Assembly (NCBI GenBank): GCA_025330725.1
Contig: JAIWND010000020.1
Span: 124,001 to 188,000 of the forward strand
Reading direction: 5' to 3'
Origin: Chlamydoabsidia padenii
Taxonomy: Eukaryota; Mucoromycota; Mucoromycetes; Mucorales; Cunninghamellaceae
DNA: 64,000 nucleotides
Shown here: positions 23,696 through 34,930 of the stretch, piece by piece
Layout of the letters: the number at the start of each line of letters is the position of its first letter
Numbering within the stretch: position 1 is the first letter of the stretch
Program-made: the position numbers and the translations under genes
Notes under the pieces: generated by a model
Databases searched by the model: none
Told to the model about the DNA's origin: nothing
The model's input: the letters and a program-made list of their open reading frames with translations, nothing else

Positions 23696-24288
23696 GTATT
23701 ATAGATATATAGTTGTTGTTATTCTTTTTAAATAAAAAAGCAATTTGAAAAACATCTGTCTTTACTTGTACTGGGATTATGCGGCCTCGTTTGTATAGTA
23801 CGTCCCAATAAGGCAACCATTCACCGAAACCGGGAAATAAAAAATAAAAAAGAAAGATAAAGTATTAAAAGACCCACTATCGATGCCCAGTACATTGTAA
23901 AATGACATGTACAGAAAGTTTGAATTACTATTTCTTTCAAAAAGATAAAAGCCGAATCAGAAAATAAGCGCCCATCAATGGGATCCAGAGATAGAAAACA
24001 CATGGTTTCCAAAACCAATGGTCGGAGTTGAATTCTACAATGTTACTGGTACAAACAAAAAGGTTTTTAACTTTCAGGGAAACAACGTGCGCCCATTTCC
24101 TTTCTTTCCTTTTATCATACCCTCTGCTGATTCTTATTACTTTTTTTTCTTATTTTAAAAAAACCCCCTTTTGTTACATATACAGGTAAGTAAGATGATT
24201 GAACAAAAACAAGAAACCATCCATGACTAACTAGTTGCTCTCTTTATTGGATCCATCTTTTGGATACTAGTCAAGTTAATTGATCAAG
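23696..24288. other. Intergenic, RasB promoter
   Basis: AATAAAAAAGC near 23730 probably serves BIO2. The remainder is AT-rich without supported genes. A minus-strand ORF at 23821-24018 has no signature. Confidence 0.5.
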
Positions 24289-25176
24289 ATGATGCTTTAT
24301 AAATTAGTCGTATTAGGTGATGGTGGTGTTGGCAAAGTAAGTAGATAACAACACAAGGACTTTGTAGGATTACTCACATTCTTTTATTACTCTCTCTCTC
24401 TCTCTCTCTCTCTTTTAGACAGCTTTGACAATTCAGGTATAAAAAGAGAAACATGAAGGTATCTTTAACTGTCAACTCATTTTCTTTTTACTTAGCTTTG
24501 CTTGAATCACTTTGTAGGTAAGTTTTATCATTATGATAAGAGAATGGACACTCACCTCTTCTCTCTCTTTAATAGAAACCTATGATCCTACCATCGAAGA
24601 CTCTTATCGAAAACAAGTCGTCATTGATGATCAACCTTGTGTATTAGAAGTATTGGATACGGCCGGACAAGGTAAGTCAGGATCATCCCTATAGACTTTA
24701 ACTAACTGGTTGAAACACAGAGGAATACACAGCACTTCGTGACCAATGGATCAGGCAAGTCCTTCTTCTTCTCTTCCAATCCAACTGACTGACTGACTCT
24801 TTGTATTTTTTTTTTATATAGGGACGGTGAAGGTTTCTTACTGGTGTATTCCATCACATCCAGATCGACATTTGACCGAATCGAACGGTTCCGTGACCAG
24901 ATATTCCGTGTCAAAGATGTCGACAATGTACCATTGATGCTGGTAGGGAACAAGTGTGACAAGGTGACGGAACGGGATGTCCATCGTGAAGAAGGCGCCG
25001 CCATGGCCAAACGCATGGCATGCGATTTTATTGAAACTTCCGCCAAGACTTGTGTGAATGTGGAACGATCGTTTTATCAAGTGGTCAAGACGATTAGGGC
25101 TCAACGTGAAGGACTCAAAGCGGGTACTAAATCAAAACCTAAAAAGGATAAGAAAAAAGTATGCTTAATCCTTTAA
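24289..25176 (+). CDS. RasB-type small GTPase
   Basis: Six exons (24289-24336, 24419-24436, 24496-24517, 24576-24671, 24721-24754, 24822-25176) give 190 residues. G1 GDGGVGK, effector [12 protein letters not shown]3 DTAGQE, G4 NKCD and G5 ETSAK are all present. The stretch [21 protein letters not shown] matches fungal RasB (Neurospora ras-2) rather than Ras1. These control polarised growth and morphology. The tail is lysine-rich and ends CLIL, a CAAX box whose final Leu favours geranylgeranylation over farnesylation. Intron 5 is GC-AG (AG|gcaagt) and is fixed by the conserved WIRDGEGF join. Exons 2 and 3 are tiny (18 and 22 nt). A (TC)n tract precedes exon 2. Confidence 0.95.
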
Positions 25177-26440
25177 AAAATCGTTGTGTAGTCTTCTTTA
25201 TCTATTAAAATACTCTTTTATTTATTTACATACCTCAAAAAACCCCTAGTTTAGTCTTTGGTACACTTTTATCTATATAATAAACGAAATGGATCATCTT
25301 ACTTATCTGTCTAGATGTCCCTCTCTTTCTCTTTTTTTTTTTTAGGTGTATATATAGGTGCAAATTAGGCAATTTGTTTTGATCTTTGTGCGTCTTTTTT
25401 TTTTGGAGGGGGGGACTATCTGTATAAAAGGACTTTGTTCTTTGGGATGTAGTTGGATCTGACGAGGCGGGATTTCCGATCGCCCTTCAATCGTCCGAAA
25501 AACAATTCGTATCCCGATGAAGACCGGCACCATTTTACCCTTTTCTTCCCACTTTATCACTATAATGTATCACTATAATGAAATTGGTGAACAATGCTAG
25601 TACGATTGCTCGATGGTTGGTTTACTGGGGGTATCTTTGATTCAAAAAATCAACAACTGACATGAACAACCAATCAATCTATTAACAGCAACAACTATAC
25701 CGTACCTCCTCATCTCAACATCATATATCCGGAATCCTTCTTCCTTCGGCACGCTTGTCCCTGTACTGGATTTCCTTGACCAATAAATGACGCTCGTCAT
25801 CCACTACATGTGTTGCATTGCTACGTCGTTACTTTGGTTTGGATCTTCCTGGGGAATTCTTCCAGGTGGAATCACCAATTCAGGGATAGTAAATGGTGTC
25901 TACTCATCTAATCTTCGACGTGGGATGATTAGTGCTGGTGGTTCGGCATCTTTTTTGAACATGGGCAACAGGACATCGCGTAGGTGGACGAGGCAAAAGT
26001 CCATTACGCGGATGATCACCAGGATGGTACGAATTGGGGTTGATGGTCTACGTGTTGAAATAGTTAGCATAGTTATAGATTAGATATTATTACCGGTAGG
26101 AAACTGATGAATGATGGTCTTTTAATAAAAAAAAAATAAACTTTCTGTTGGCCCATTGCACAATGTAACAGGACTGGGTAAGAATGCTGGGCAAACACAT
26201 ACCAAATTAGTTAAATAGTGATTGCCAGAAACCTGTGCAGTCCTTCCCTTATTTCGTTCGATGAATGGAATGAATTTGGCATAATTCTATTTTTTAGTAA
26301 CTTTGTCGATCATTGAAAAAAAAAAACTCTTACCTTCGGGAATCATATGGTGCATGATTCCTCTCTGTTCCACGTTGGTCAACCGATTTCTTCTTTTTCG
26401 ATCATCAATGGACCGGAATAAAGTGGGAATCGTTGGAATT
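25177..26440. other. Gene-poor region, left part
   Basis: Contains RasB 3' sequences (TATAATAAACG at about 25277) and then anonymous sequence. A 98-codon ORF at 25787-26083 (+) has no recognisable domain. Probably decayed repetitive DNA. Confidence 0.45.
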
Positions 26441-26449
26441 ATACTCATT

Positions 26450-27450
26450 ATGTGCTTCTAATGCATTGTAAATGGGAAGAGTGGCAGTCTTTGGTTTGGT
26501 TTTTACGGCTTTCTTCAAGTGCCAATTGCAGCGATTTTAGCTTGATCTTTCATCGCCCTGCAGAAGATTGTCAAGGCTGCAATCCTTGTCGTATCTGTAT
26601 GTGGATCAGATATAACACATTGGTGTTAACCTTCACAATCAAATAAGCAATTGGGTAGCCAGAGCCATTTACATTTGCAACAACACGAAACCAGCACGAT
26701 TCGTTTTGTACGTTGAATTGACATGGTACTCTGTAACTTTGGACAAGCATATCAAAAAAGTCAGTTTTGAACCCCAGATATTTTACATTAGCAGTGCCTC
26801 TAAACATCAAGTACAACAATAGATTAATCAAGTTTATTGGTAAAAATTGACAAAGTATCTACACTAAACTATCTATGTTCTAGTCACCCACCACACTCAT
26901 TGCCATGGTCCATGGAGCCCTTCACCAGACCCATCACCGTTGCTTACCTCTTCACGTAGCGATTCCACCAACATACGGCTTGATTCGAGCTAATCATCGG
27001 CGTTCTTGTAAGAAGCTTCCAATGCATTACGCCAGGTGGTCGATACTTGGCCAACATATCCAACTTGCCCGACCACACCGCTTTGAGGTCGTTCACATCC
27101 ATCTGCGAGGCAACAAAGGATTTGGTTGAATCCAATGCTTCTGATCGTCCGTGATCGAGGTGGTGGACAACATTCAGATTAATCCAGTGAGGATTGATGA
27201 ATCCAAATACCTTTCCTTTGTACTCGAAGGAATCCATCCGTTGGTAACGTCTTTGCAAATTCGATTGTTCCATATGCTACGGGGGACATTTCTGACTTTT
27301 ACACATGAACATCCTGCGCGTAAACAAACTTGAAGCCCACACAGTGTCGTCCTATATATTGTGGATAGTAATCGATATCCTTGACCAAGTTCAGGATCGC
27401 CATCATCACCGACTTTATCAGGATCCAAGAAGTGATGTCAGAGCTGTATA
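26450..27450 (-). mobile_element. Possible MULE-type transposase relic
   Basis: On the minus strand, 26571-26831 encodes LGFKTDFFDMLVQSY followed by GSGYPIAYLIVKVN, resembling the DDE core start of Mutator-like transposases. There the consensus runs from a Gly-Phe-x-Thr entry to a Gly-x-Gly-x-Pro-x-Ala-x-x-Ile strand. Past a stop, further pieces (LKSLQLALEE and CHSSHLQCI) could match the E/CxxH part. Upstream minus-strand ORFs at 26944-27428 may be N-terminal fragments. Catalytic residues cannot be lined up with confidence, and no terminal repeats were found. The call is tentative. Confidence 0.28.
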
Positions 27451-27882
27451 TAAATGCTGAAGGTTTTTATCGGCTCTAACACCAATAAAGAGTCCACGTT
27501 GTCTATGACATTTGCATCGGCTACAGATTATAAGTGTATCGGCGCCAGTGGGAGTGTTCATAGTTGATGTGAGGAATCATCGATCGGGATTCAAAATTAT
27601 TGAATGAAAAAATCATGCATTGTGATAGCGCCGTTTTTTATCACGACATCTTGAGATCAAAGTTACTTTTTTTTAAATAAAAAAAAAAAAAGGTTACATG
27701 GTACTATCAATCAAAAGTCTGATCTGTCTCTGGTGTGAATGACTAGATTAGACTGCCTCGATACCTAACCTCGATTTGGCGGGATGTGAAAAAAATGATC
27801 TACCGAAGGTGGCTGTGTGTGGTCAAAAATGTTTTTCCTTCTTCCACACTTTTTTTTTTTTTTCCATATTTACACATTTGAC
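27451..27882. other. CMS1 upstream region
   Basis: No coding sequence seen. A near match to the recurrent promoter element, GCGGGATGTGAAAA, lies at about 27779-27792, some 90 bp before the CMS1 start. A poly-A run is at about 27678-27692. Confidence 0.45.
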
Positions 27883-28754
27883 ATGGCATCCACCAAAACA
27901 CAACCAGCCGTCTCTGCCGATGCGTTTGAAGATGATTTTGTAGAAGAACAAGTCTACTCAGATACCAATGATGTCGATGAAGAAGAAGAAGAATCCACCA
28001 TTAAACGCCCAGCCGATACGACCACTAATGACCAACCACCAGCAAAGAAGAAGAAAAAGAACACCAAGAAAAAGAGCCGGGATCCTTACCACGGGTTAAA
28101 AATATGGCTGGAATCACCTAGCGTACAAGCAGACTACCTTGCCGATCGATTCAAACAAGCCTTACCAACATTGACGAGTTTGGAAATCACCGCCATGACC
28201 TCAGATGCCCTTGTCGACAATGGCAAATTCAAACAAGACCATACCATGGATGCCTTGCCTAATTATATCAAATTTGCCGTCATGCGACACAAGAAATTGA
28301 CAAAGTCTCCGGTGGGATACGGTGCGCCATTGGCCATTGTCGTGACTCATTCAGCCATTCGTGCTGCTGATCTATCAAGGTAAAACCCCCCCCCTTCCAT
28401 TCTGTTGTTTTGAGTCTCACTCACCTTTTTAATAGAGGTCTCAAGGTATTTGCTAGTCAAGCACGAATTGCCAAATTGTTTGCCAAGCATATCAAGATTC
28501 AAGAGCAAGCCGACTTTTTGAAAACCACCCCTATTCATCTAGCAGTAGGCACCCCACAACGATTGGTGGCTTTAGCCGAACAAGGACACTTATCCATGGA
28601 ACAATTGGAATTGGTGGTGATTGATACGGATACGACCAAAGGCAATTATAATCTCATGGAACAATTGTCTGGGCGGGAACCCTTGTTTACTTTTTTAAAT
28701 ACGTATATTGCTCCTCGTATGCAAGCTGGTCAATCCAAATTAGGTCTTTTTTAG
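27883..28754 (+). CDS. CMS1: Cms1/CMSS1-like pre-ribosomal protein
   Basis: Two exons (27883-28379, 28436-28754) give 271 residues. An acidic then Lys-rich N-terminus (about 15-70, with PPAKKKKKNTKKKSRDP as a likely nuclear signal) precedes a helicase-like but incomplete fold. Recognisable pieces are GAPLAIVVTHSAIRAADLSR, VFASQARIAKLFAKH, HLAVGTPQRLVALAE and LELVVIDTD, as in the CMS1 family (PF14617). The DEAD-box Walker A and DEAD motifs are absent, as expected for this family. Yeast Cms1 associates with early 90S pre-ribosomes and links to replication-initiation mutants. An AATAAAG signal lies at about 28816. Confidence 0.9.
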
Positions 28755-28943
28755 AATAGTAACACTTTTAGCATTATATAATCATTCCCCCTCATTGTTT
28801 ATTTGTTTTTTTAAATAAAGAAGAATCAGCATGCCAATTTCTTCTTTTTAATTTTTATTGTTTGTCTAGGATATATAAATAAATATACAAAATGATAAAC
28901 TAACTAACTATACTAAGGGTATACATATAAAGAGAATGTTGTT

Positions 28944-30462
28944 TCAAGAGAGTAAAAGTGGTGTGGAGGTAAAAGTGGCCCTTTGATTATCCAATTGTGA
29001 TTTCGATCGATGAATAGTATCAAACAAGGATCCCAATTCATCTTCCATGGATAGTTGTTTTGGTCGTGGTGTGATCCATTCAGCATCTTGATTTGTCATC
29101 CGTCGATCTTCCATTCGATCCATTTTATGAAGCACTTTATGAAAGAAGAATTCCCGTTCTTTCATGGCTGAGAGCGAGTATCGTTGTTGATTATATTTAG
29201 GTCGATTCATGACTTTGGATAACATATCTGTCATGGTTGTCATGTCATCAATCATTTGTTGTTCAGGAGTAGCCCAAGCCTATCAACCAGAAGAAGACAT
29301 GGGTGAGTACATGAGGACAAGTATGGATATTCTTACCTGACTAATCGCCTTCTTTTTCTTGTTATTGTTGATTCGATTCGTCGTCATACATACACGTTGA
29401 TTATCTAAAGAGCGTAAAGAAGACCGTTGGATTTGATTCATGAGTCCCTGAAGCATATCCACCTCCTCTTGGCCCTTCGACAACCGTTCCACCGTTCGAC
29501 CCACAGTAGCAGCAGCCAATTCTTTTGCTTGTCGTTCAGTCAATGCCACACGTTGATTATTCAATCTAGGAGATACATGGGATAGTTGATCGATGGCATC
29601 GAGGAGTTGATCTAGATCATGATAACCAGGAGGTGGTGGGACAATATCATGGTATGCAGGAGGTTGAGTAGCCAAACAGGTAATAGAATTCATCAATTGG
29701 TCCAATTCATCCCACAGTATCGTCATTTCCTTGTTGTTGCTATTCGTCATCAACTTGTCTTTATGTTGGAATGTCGTCAACCTTTCCACGAGTTGTGAAT
29801 AGATATCATCATCGGTAACTAAGGAAGACGTACATGGTTCGTTGTCGTCATCTGATGAATGATAATCTAGTTCGAGAATACGATACACATGATGTAAAAG
29901 AGCAGCTAGAGCACAACACATATTATAATCCAGAGATGCATGTTGTTGTTGTTGAGTCAAGACTTGATGGACAAGTGTCAACGTGGCTGGTGTCGAGTCA
30001 CTTTTTTTCATGGTTTGTGCAGTGGATAGACGTCGAGTGCTTTGGACAATGGATCCCAACAAGGTAGTTTCGTGCAAGGAGGAATCAGATAATCGTCGTT
30101 GGGACTTGCTAGGAATAGTATGTACTAGTTGTCGAAGGAGTGAATCAAGTGAGACTAGGCAGACTTGTTTGACGGACTGCAGTGACTGGACAAGTTCAGG
30201 TTTGAGTCGTTCTGTTGGTTGTTGTATTGTTGTTGTACAGAGATGGTCATAACTGACTGGTTCCAACATGAGTTGTTCTAGTTCGTTGGTGTCACCATTA
30301 GCTTGTTCAGCATTAGTGGCGTCTTCTGTAATCTAAAAATGAGTTGAATAAAAAAAAATGTTATTAGTCTATTGTTTTACAATATAAAAGAGTATAATGA
30401 CCTACTTGTTGTGGAGAAGATGGTCGATTAATACGTGGTTTTGGTTTTTGTAAGGTAGCCAT
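28944..30462 (-). CDS. Conserved-looking protein of unknown function
   Basis: Three exons on the minus strand (30462-30406, 30332-29337, 29279-28944) give 462 residues starting MATLQKPKPRINRPSS. No catalytic motif or known domain is recognised. The protein is mostly helical and Gln/Leu/Ser-rich, with heptad-like stretches (about 60-100, 215-240 and 285-330). A central IVPPPPGYHDLDQLLDAIDQL segment gives it a proline corner, and AKELAAATVGRTVERLSKGQEEVDMLQ looks like a coiled coil. The clean exon frames and codon use argue it is real. The Kar5-like gene starts about 475 bp away on the other strand, so the pair is divergently transcribed. Function unknown. Confidence 0.78.
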
Positions 30463-30840
30463 GAAAGATAAGTGATGAAAAAAAGAGAGAGAAAAGAAAA
30501 AAAAAATGTTTCTGACTCAGACTTATGCCTTTTTAAAAATAAAAATAAAATCCCCTCGCCTCCTCCTTGATTTTTTAATAATATTCTAATTTGATTGGTC
30601 ACGGACTTTAAATAATGTTTCTGTTTTTCTTTTTATATATACGCGTAACACCCCTGATGATCATCATCCTAATGGTATACATACATTAGTAAGACACTTG
30701 ACCTTGAGGGTTGATTCTCCTTCTCTCTTTCTCCTTCTGTCTCCCTTCAAGGAGAAAAAGAGGGGGGGGGGAGATCTAAACAAGTAGCCACCTTGAATAA
30801 ATGGGCAACCTGTAGTACAAGTCGACATTCAATGGGATTA

Positions 30841-30851
30841 TTCAAATCCCG
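30841..30851 (+). promoter_or_regulatory. TTCAAATCCCG element upstream of Kar5-like gene
   Basis: Exact 11-mer ending 85 bp before the ATG of the Kar5-like gene, the same spacing class as at the kinase, PABP and TPX2 genes. Confidence 0.5.
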
Positions 30852-30936
30852 ACGACGGCATTTTTTATCTTTTCGGAACATCCCTTTTCTTTTCCTTCTT
30901 TCTTTTGCTCTTTTTATTATTATTGACAAGTGTATC

Positions 30937-32845
30937 ATGAAATGGATCATGGTGTGTATTGTTTTTTTATTACTACAATACCATGTAGGAGCATTCATTC
31001 TCCTACCTGTTACACAACAAGACATGATTCAACAAGTAGCTGATCAAGGTTTAGGTAAACACTCTTTTTTGCATGAACAGGTTATGTATGTAATAGCTTT
31101 ATGACTATAGATATCTTGCATGCTTTACAATCAAAACAAAAGGATTGTTTCCGGAAATCCACTTTGGCTCTTGAAGCAGATTGTCAAGTACTTGCATCTG
31201 ATGAAACGTCTCACATGAAATGTAAGTCTCAACGATACGACACATGATCATTCACTTTTATATATAGATGCATTAATGTTGACAAAATGTGAATTGGCCA
31301 CTGCTGATATCCAGATACCAAAGGCATGTCAATTGGATGATTCTACTTGCGTCAAAAAGTTGGCCATCAACCCTCAAACCTGGACAACTTATAGTGGTAA
31401 AATAAAAGAGACAATGATGCAAGTCATTTAACGTTTGATGATTTAGGGTATTACCGTGATGTGGTGACCATCTGTTTTTCTGTCCGCTATCCTATGGAAA
31501 AAGGTAAAAGGACTTGATGATATCTATAAGAGTTACCTTCTCTATTTGGGTTAGAGCTACTTTTACAGGCACAAGATGCCATGGCGACCTTTCAAACGAA
31601 AATCTATCAAAAAATGCAACAACAACAACAAGATTTTTACCAGTGGCGACAACAAGAAATGGAACTATTACAAAAAATGCAATCAGATCAATCAGATCTA
31701 TGGAATGACATGTCACAACAGCAGGTAATATACTCTTATTCCATGGTGTATCTCACGTCTGTGTGTATGCTTTAAATTAGGGACGTGCGGCTAGTACTTT
31801 ACTTGATCTGATATCACTGATTCAAGATGCTAAAGACAAAGCTGGTGATATGAATACAATCCAACAGACCACCATGACTAGTCATCTAGATCAATTGGAC
31901 CAACTCACTCGGACATGGAATCAGGCAAGTCAGGGCCACAAAAAAAGGGGAAATAGTTAGTGGTCATTCAACCTTTTTCTTTTTACTCTAGGTCTTTTAT
32001 TCAATGGATCATCAAGTGGGCTCCATGTTTTCCAAAATGGATGCATTCTCTCTATTACAAAATCAATCCTTGTCAAGATGGCAGGTAAAAAAAAAAAAAA
32101 AAAAGACAACCTGCACCTTTTTTTTTCGAATACTTAAATTCCTCTGTTGGTAGGCATCTCAAGATCAAGCGATTGAACAATGGCAACACTCTATTCATCG
32201 TGCAAATCAAAGTATCACCAGTCTACTTAACTCAACCGAGTATCATCTTTATGATTTGAAACATGATATTCTTGAACTACATACCGGCCTGTCTTTTCTA
32301 TTTACATTTGCACGACACTTGATGGATCATGGTAAGTTTCCTCCTTTTTTTTTTTTGCTTATTCATAATCACATATATTTTTTTTTAGGTATACACCCTA
32401 TTATTGTCAGTGGATTAATGTTTTTGTGTTGGATATTACCCACTTCTCCAGCCTTCACCCTGATAAAGACATTAGCTTTGGGTAAAACAAATCATCCTAT
32501 CTTTCTTCTCTTTGACCAACTTTTTCCCTTTTAGGTTATCAAATGAAATCTACTTGTCATTGGCTCTCTTTATTGATTTGTTTTGGAACGGTAAGTACAT
32601 GAAAACAAAGGGGATCAGACTGATACTTTATATATATATATATATAGATGATGAAACTCTGGATTGATTGCCAGCAGCAGCATTATCCAGATCTTCTCTT
32701 ATCCAATAGGTAGGTTGGAAAGAGGGAGGGGGAACGACAGGATGGCTCACTCTTACCATTCTGTCTTTGTAATAGTGAACGAGCAGCACAAAATGAACGC
32801 CGTAGAATGGAACTTTATTATAAATATATTATGGACGAAGAATGA
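30937..32845 (+). CDS. Kar5/Tht1/Brambleberry-like nuclear fusion protein
   Basis: Twelve small exons separated by eleven introns, one of them GC-AG at 31925 (CAG|gcaagt). The product is about 390 residues. It starts with a signal peptide (MKWIMVCIVFLLLQYHVGAF). A Cys-containing lumenal domain follows (KDCFRKSTLALEADCQVLA, then LTKCELATADIQIPKACQ), the family hallmark. The middle is coiled coil (about 145-290). Two hydrophobic segments come near the C-terminus (IVSGLMFLCWILPTSPAF and HWLSLLICFGTMM), ending in a charged tail. Kar5 proteins act in nuclear-envelope fusion during karyogamy. The order signal, Cys domain, coiled coil, C-terminal membrane spans matches. The exon joins were all inferred from frame and splice sites; individual small exons could be off. 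Confidence 0.8.
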
Positions 32846-33108
32846 ATAAAAAAAGACTTTTACATCCTGAATGGAAATATGCGCATAGTGCATTTTAAAC
32901 TCCGTGTATGGGCAGTGGGACGTGTGGTTCATCAATAAAATAAAGGGGAAAGAAGCAGTAACCTATTGATCTTACATGAATAGCCTATATAGATCATTCA
33001 GAGTAAAGAGAAAGCTTCAGTACACAAGAAGTTACCGATTCAATTTAGGAGAGCGTAATATCACAGTCTTCCATTTACCTGATGAACTTGCAGATAGGGA
33101 AACGTCAG

Positions 33109-33119
33109 CGGGATTTGAA
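33109..33119 (-). promoter_or_regulatory. TTCAAATCCCG element (reverse) upstream of PABP gene
   Basis: CGGGATTTGAA, the reverse complement of the recurrent 11-mer, ends 84 bp before the PABP ATG. Confidence 0.5.
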
Positions 33120-33203
33120 AAAGAGGTACAGGCGACTTTTTTTCCTCTGAAAACAATTTCTCTCTCCCTCTCTCTCCTTTTTTTTTTTTTTCCTTTCCTA
33201 GAC

Positions 33204-33537
33204 ATGACAGATCATCCACCATGGCATCCATCAGAATCATTGGGACTACGAGGATTAACTAGTCAACAACAAATGGATATTGCGACAATACAAGGCCAGG
33301 CAGCTCTTCCAACACAAAGACGATCATCGACATGTACACTTTATGTATGTGAACTAGATCCCTCTGTAGATGAATCTATCCTCATGAATGTATTTACCAA
33401 CTTTGGATCTATTGATTCCATTCACCTCTGTCGAGATGCTATTACCGATAAAAGTTTAGGTTATGCTTATATTCAATTCAAGTCGGACGGTAATCACAAC
33501 ACACACTACTCCCAACCTTGAAAACACTCACACCACC

Positions 33538-33572
<35 letters not shown>

Positions 33573-34758
33573 TACACGAACGATACTTGATCATACAATG
33601 ATTAACGGGAAACCATGTAGGCTAATATGGATGAAAAAGGACAAGGACAAGGCAAATACGACGGGTAATCTATTCATCAAGAACCTCGATCCATCCATCA
33701 CAACCAAATCACTCTTGGACACCTTTTCACTCTATGGTCATATTACTAGCTGCAAGATTGTCACGGATGAACGAGGACGATCTAAAGGATATGGATTTAT
33801 TCGATACGATACCACTGAATCAGCAGAACGGGCTATAGATCATATCAATGGCATGACATTGTACGACCGAGAAATGTAAGTCATACAAAAAAAAAAAAAA
33901 AAGGCAAGTAATAAAATCTCTCTGTAGTTTTGTAGGTCATCATATTCCAAAACAAGAACGGGTACAACGTATGGAAACACATCGATTCACCAATGTTTAT
34001 GTCAAGAACCTTGTCTCGGATATCACAGAACAAGAACTCCAAGAACTGTTTGGTGGATTTGGACCCATTGGATCAGTCTGGATCCAACGTGACGATCAAG
34101 GCCATTCCCGTGGGTTTGGATTTATCAATTATGAACGTCCTGAAGATGCCGAACGGGCGGTATCACAGATGCATGCCACGGAATATATTGGTAAACGCTT
34201 ATTTGTGTCTCGGGCTCAGAAACGATCAGAGCGACAAGAAGAATTGAAAAAGCACCAACAAGGGGTTAATTTGTATGTCAAGCATTTAGCCGATGGGGTG
34301 GATGATCAGGTGCTCAAGGATGTGTTTGCACCGTTTGGTGTGATCACCAGTGCCAAAGTGATGCGTGAAGAAAAGGTAAATCAATTAAATGATGGGATGA
34401 ACTCTGATTCTTCTTGCTTGTCTAGACATGTCAATCGAAAGGGTTTGGATTTGTTTGTTTCCATACTCCTCAGGAAGCCAACAAGGCAGTCGGGGAAATG
34501 AATGGCGCGACGGTGATGGGGAAATCTATTTATGTGGCTCTGGCTCAGAAAAAGGAAGATCGGCGGGAACGATCGGCTAAACGATATCCGAAACAGCAAC
34601 ATGACCTTGGTGAAGACGGGCAAGTTCTGGGTTTATGTGTGGATGCTGTATCCAAGCTAATAATGCCTTTTTTTTTTATATATATATTTAGACATGCGAC
34701 GGATGCAAATGAATTATTCTTGGATGAAACAATGCAACAAGGAGACAATAGTATATAG
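33204..34758 (+). CDS. Short poly(A)-binding protein, four RRMs, no MLLE domain
   Basis: Five exons (33204-33489, 33572-33875, 33928-34375, 34426-34619, 34692-34758) give 432 residues. Four RRMs are readable by their RNP1 strands: SLGYAYIQF, SKGYGFIRY, SRGFGFINY and SKGFGFVCF. Each has a matching RNP2 (TLYVCEL, NLFIKNL, NVYVKNL, NLYVKHL). PABPs coat mRNA poly(A) tails and stimulate translation. The protein ends about 60 residues after RRM4, so the Pro-rich linker and C-terminal MLLE/PABC peptide-binding domain of canonical Pab1 are absent. The last intron is read as GC-AG (34620-34691). It is 72 nt, a multiple of three and stop-free, so retention would also keep the frame. Intron 1 carries a long (TA)n run. 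Confidence 0.88.
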
Positions 34759-34930
34759 CCATTGTATTTTAGTTTTGATTTAATAAAACAAACCCTTTGG
34801 CCTGTATACATGGTGCAGAAAAAAAAAATAGGTGGATTTTTTAAACCCCCGCTCTCGACTGACATGGAATTAGTCAGCCCAACGGCAATAAAATGGGGAG
34901 TCTGACTGTTCTCTTCTTCTTCAACACACC

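Noticed and set aside
32976..33203. N-terminal extension of the PABP gene
   Set aside because: The frame is open upstream, but contains the promoter 11-mer and a T-run. The ATG at 33204 has a suitable context and gives a family-like N-terminus.
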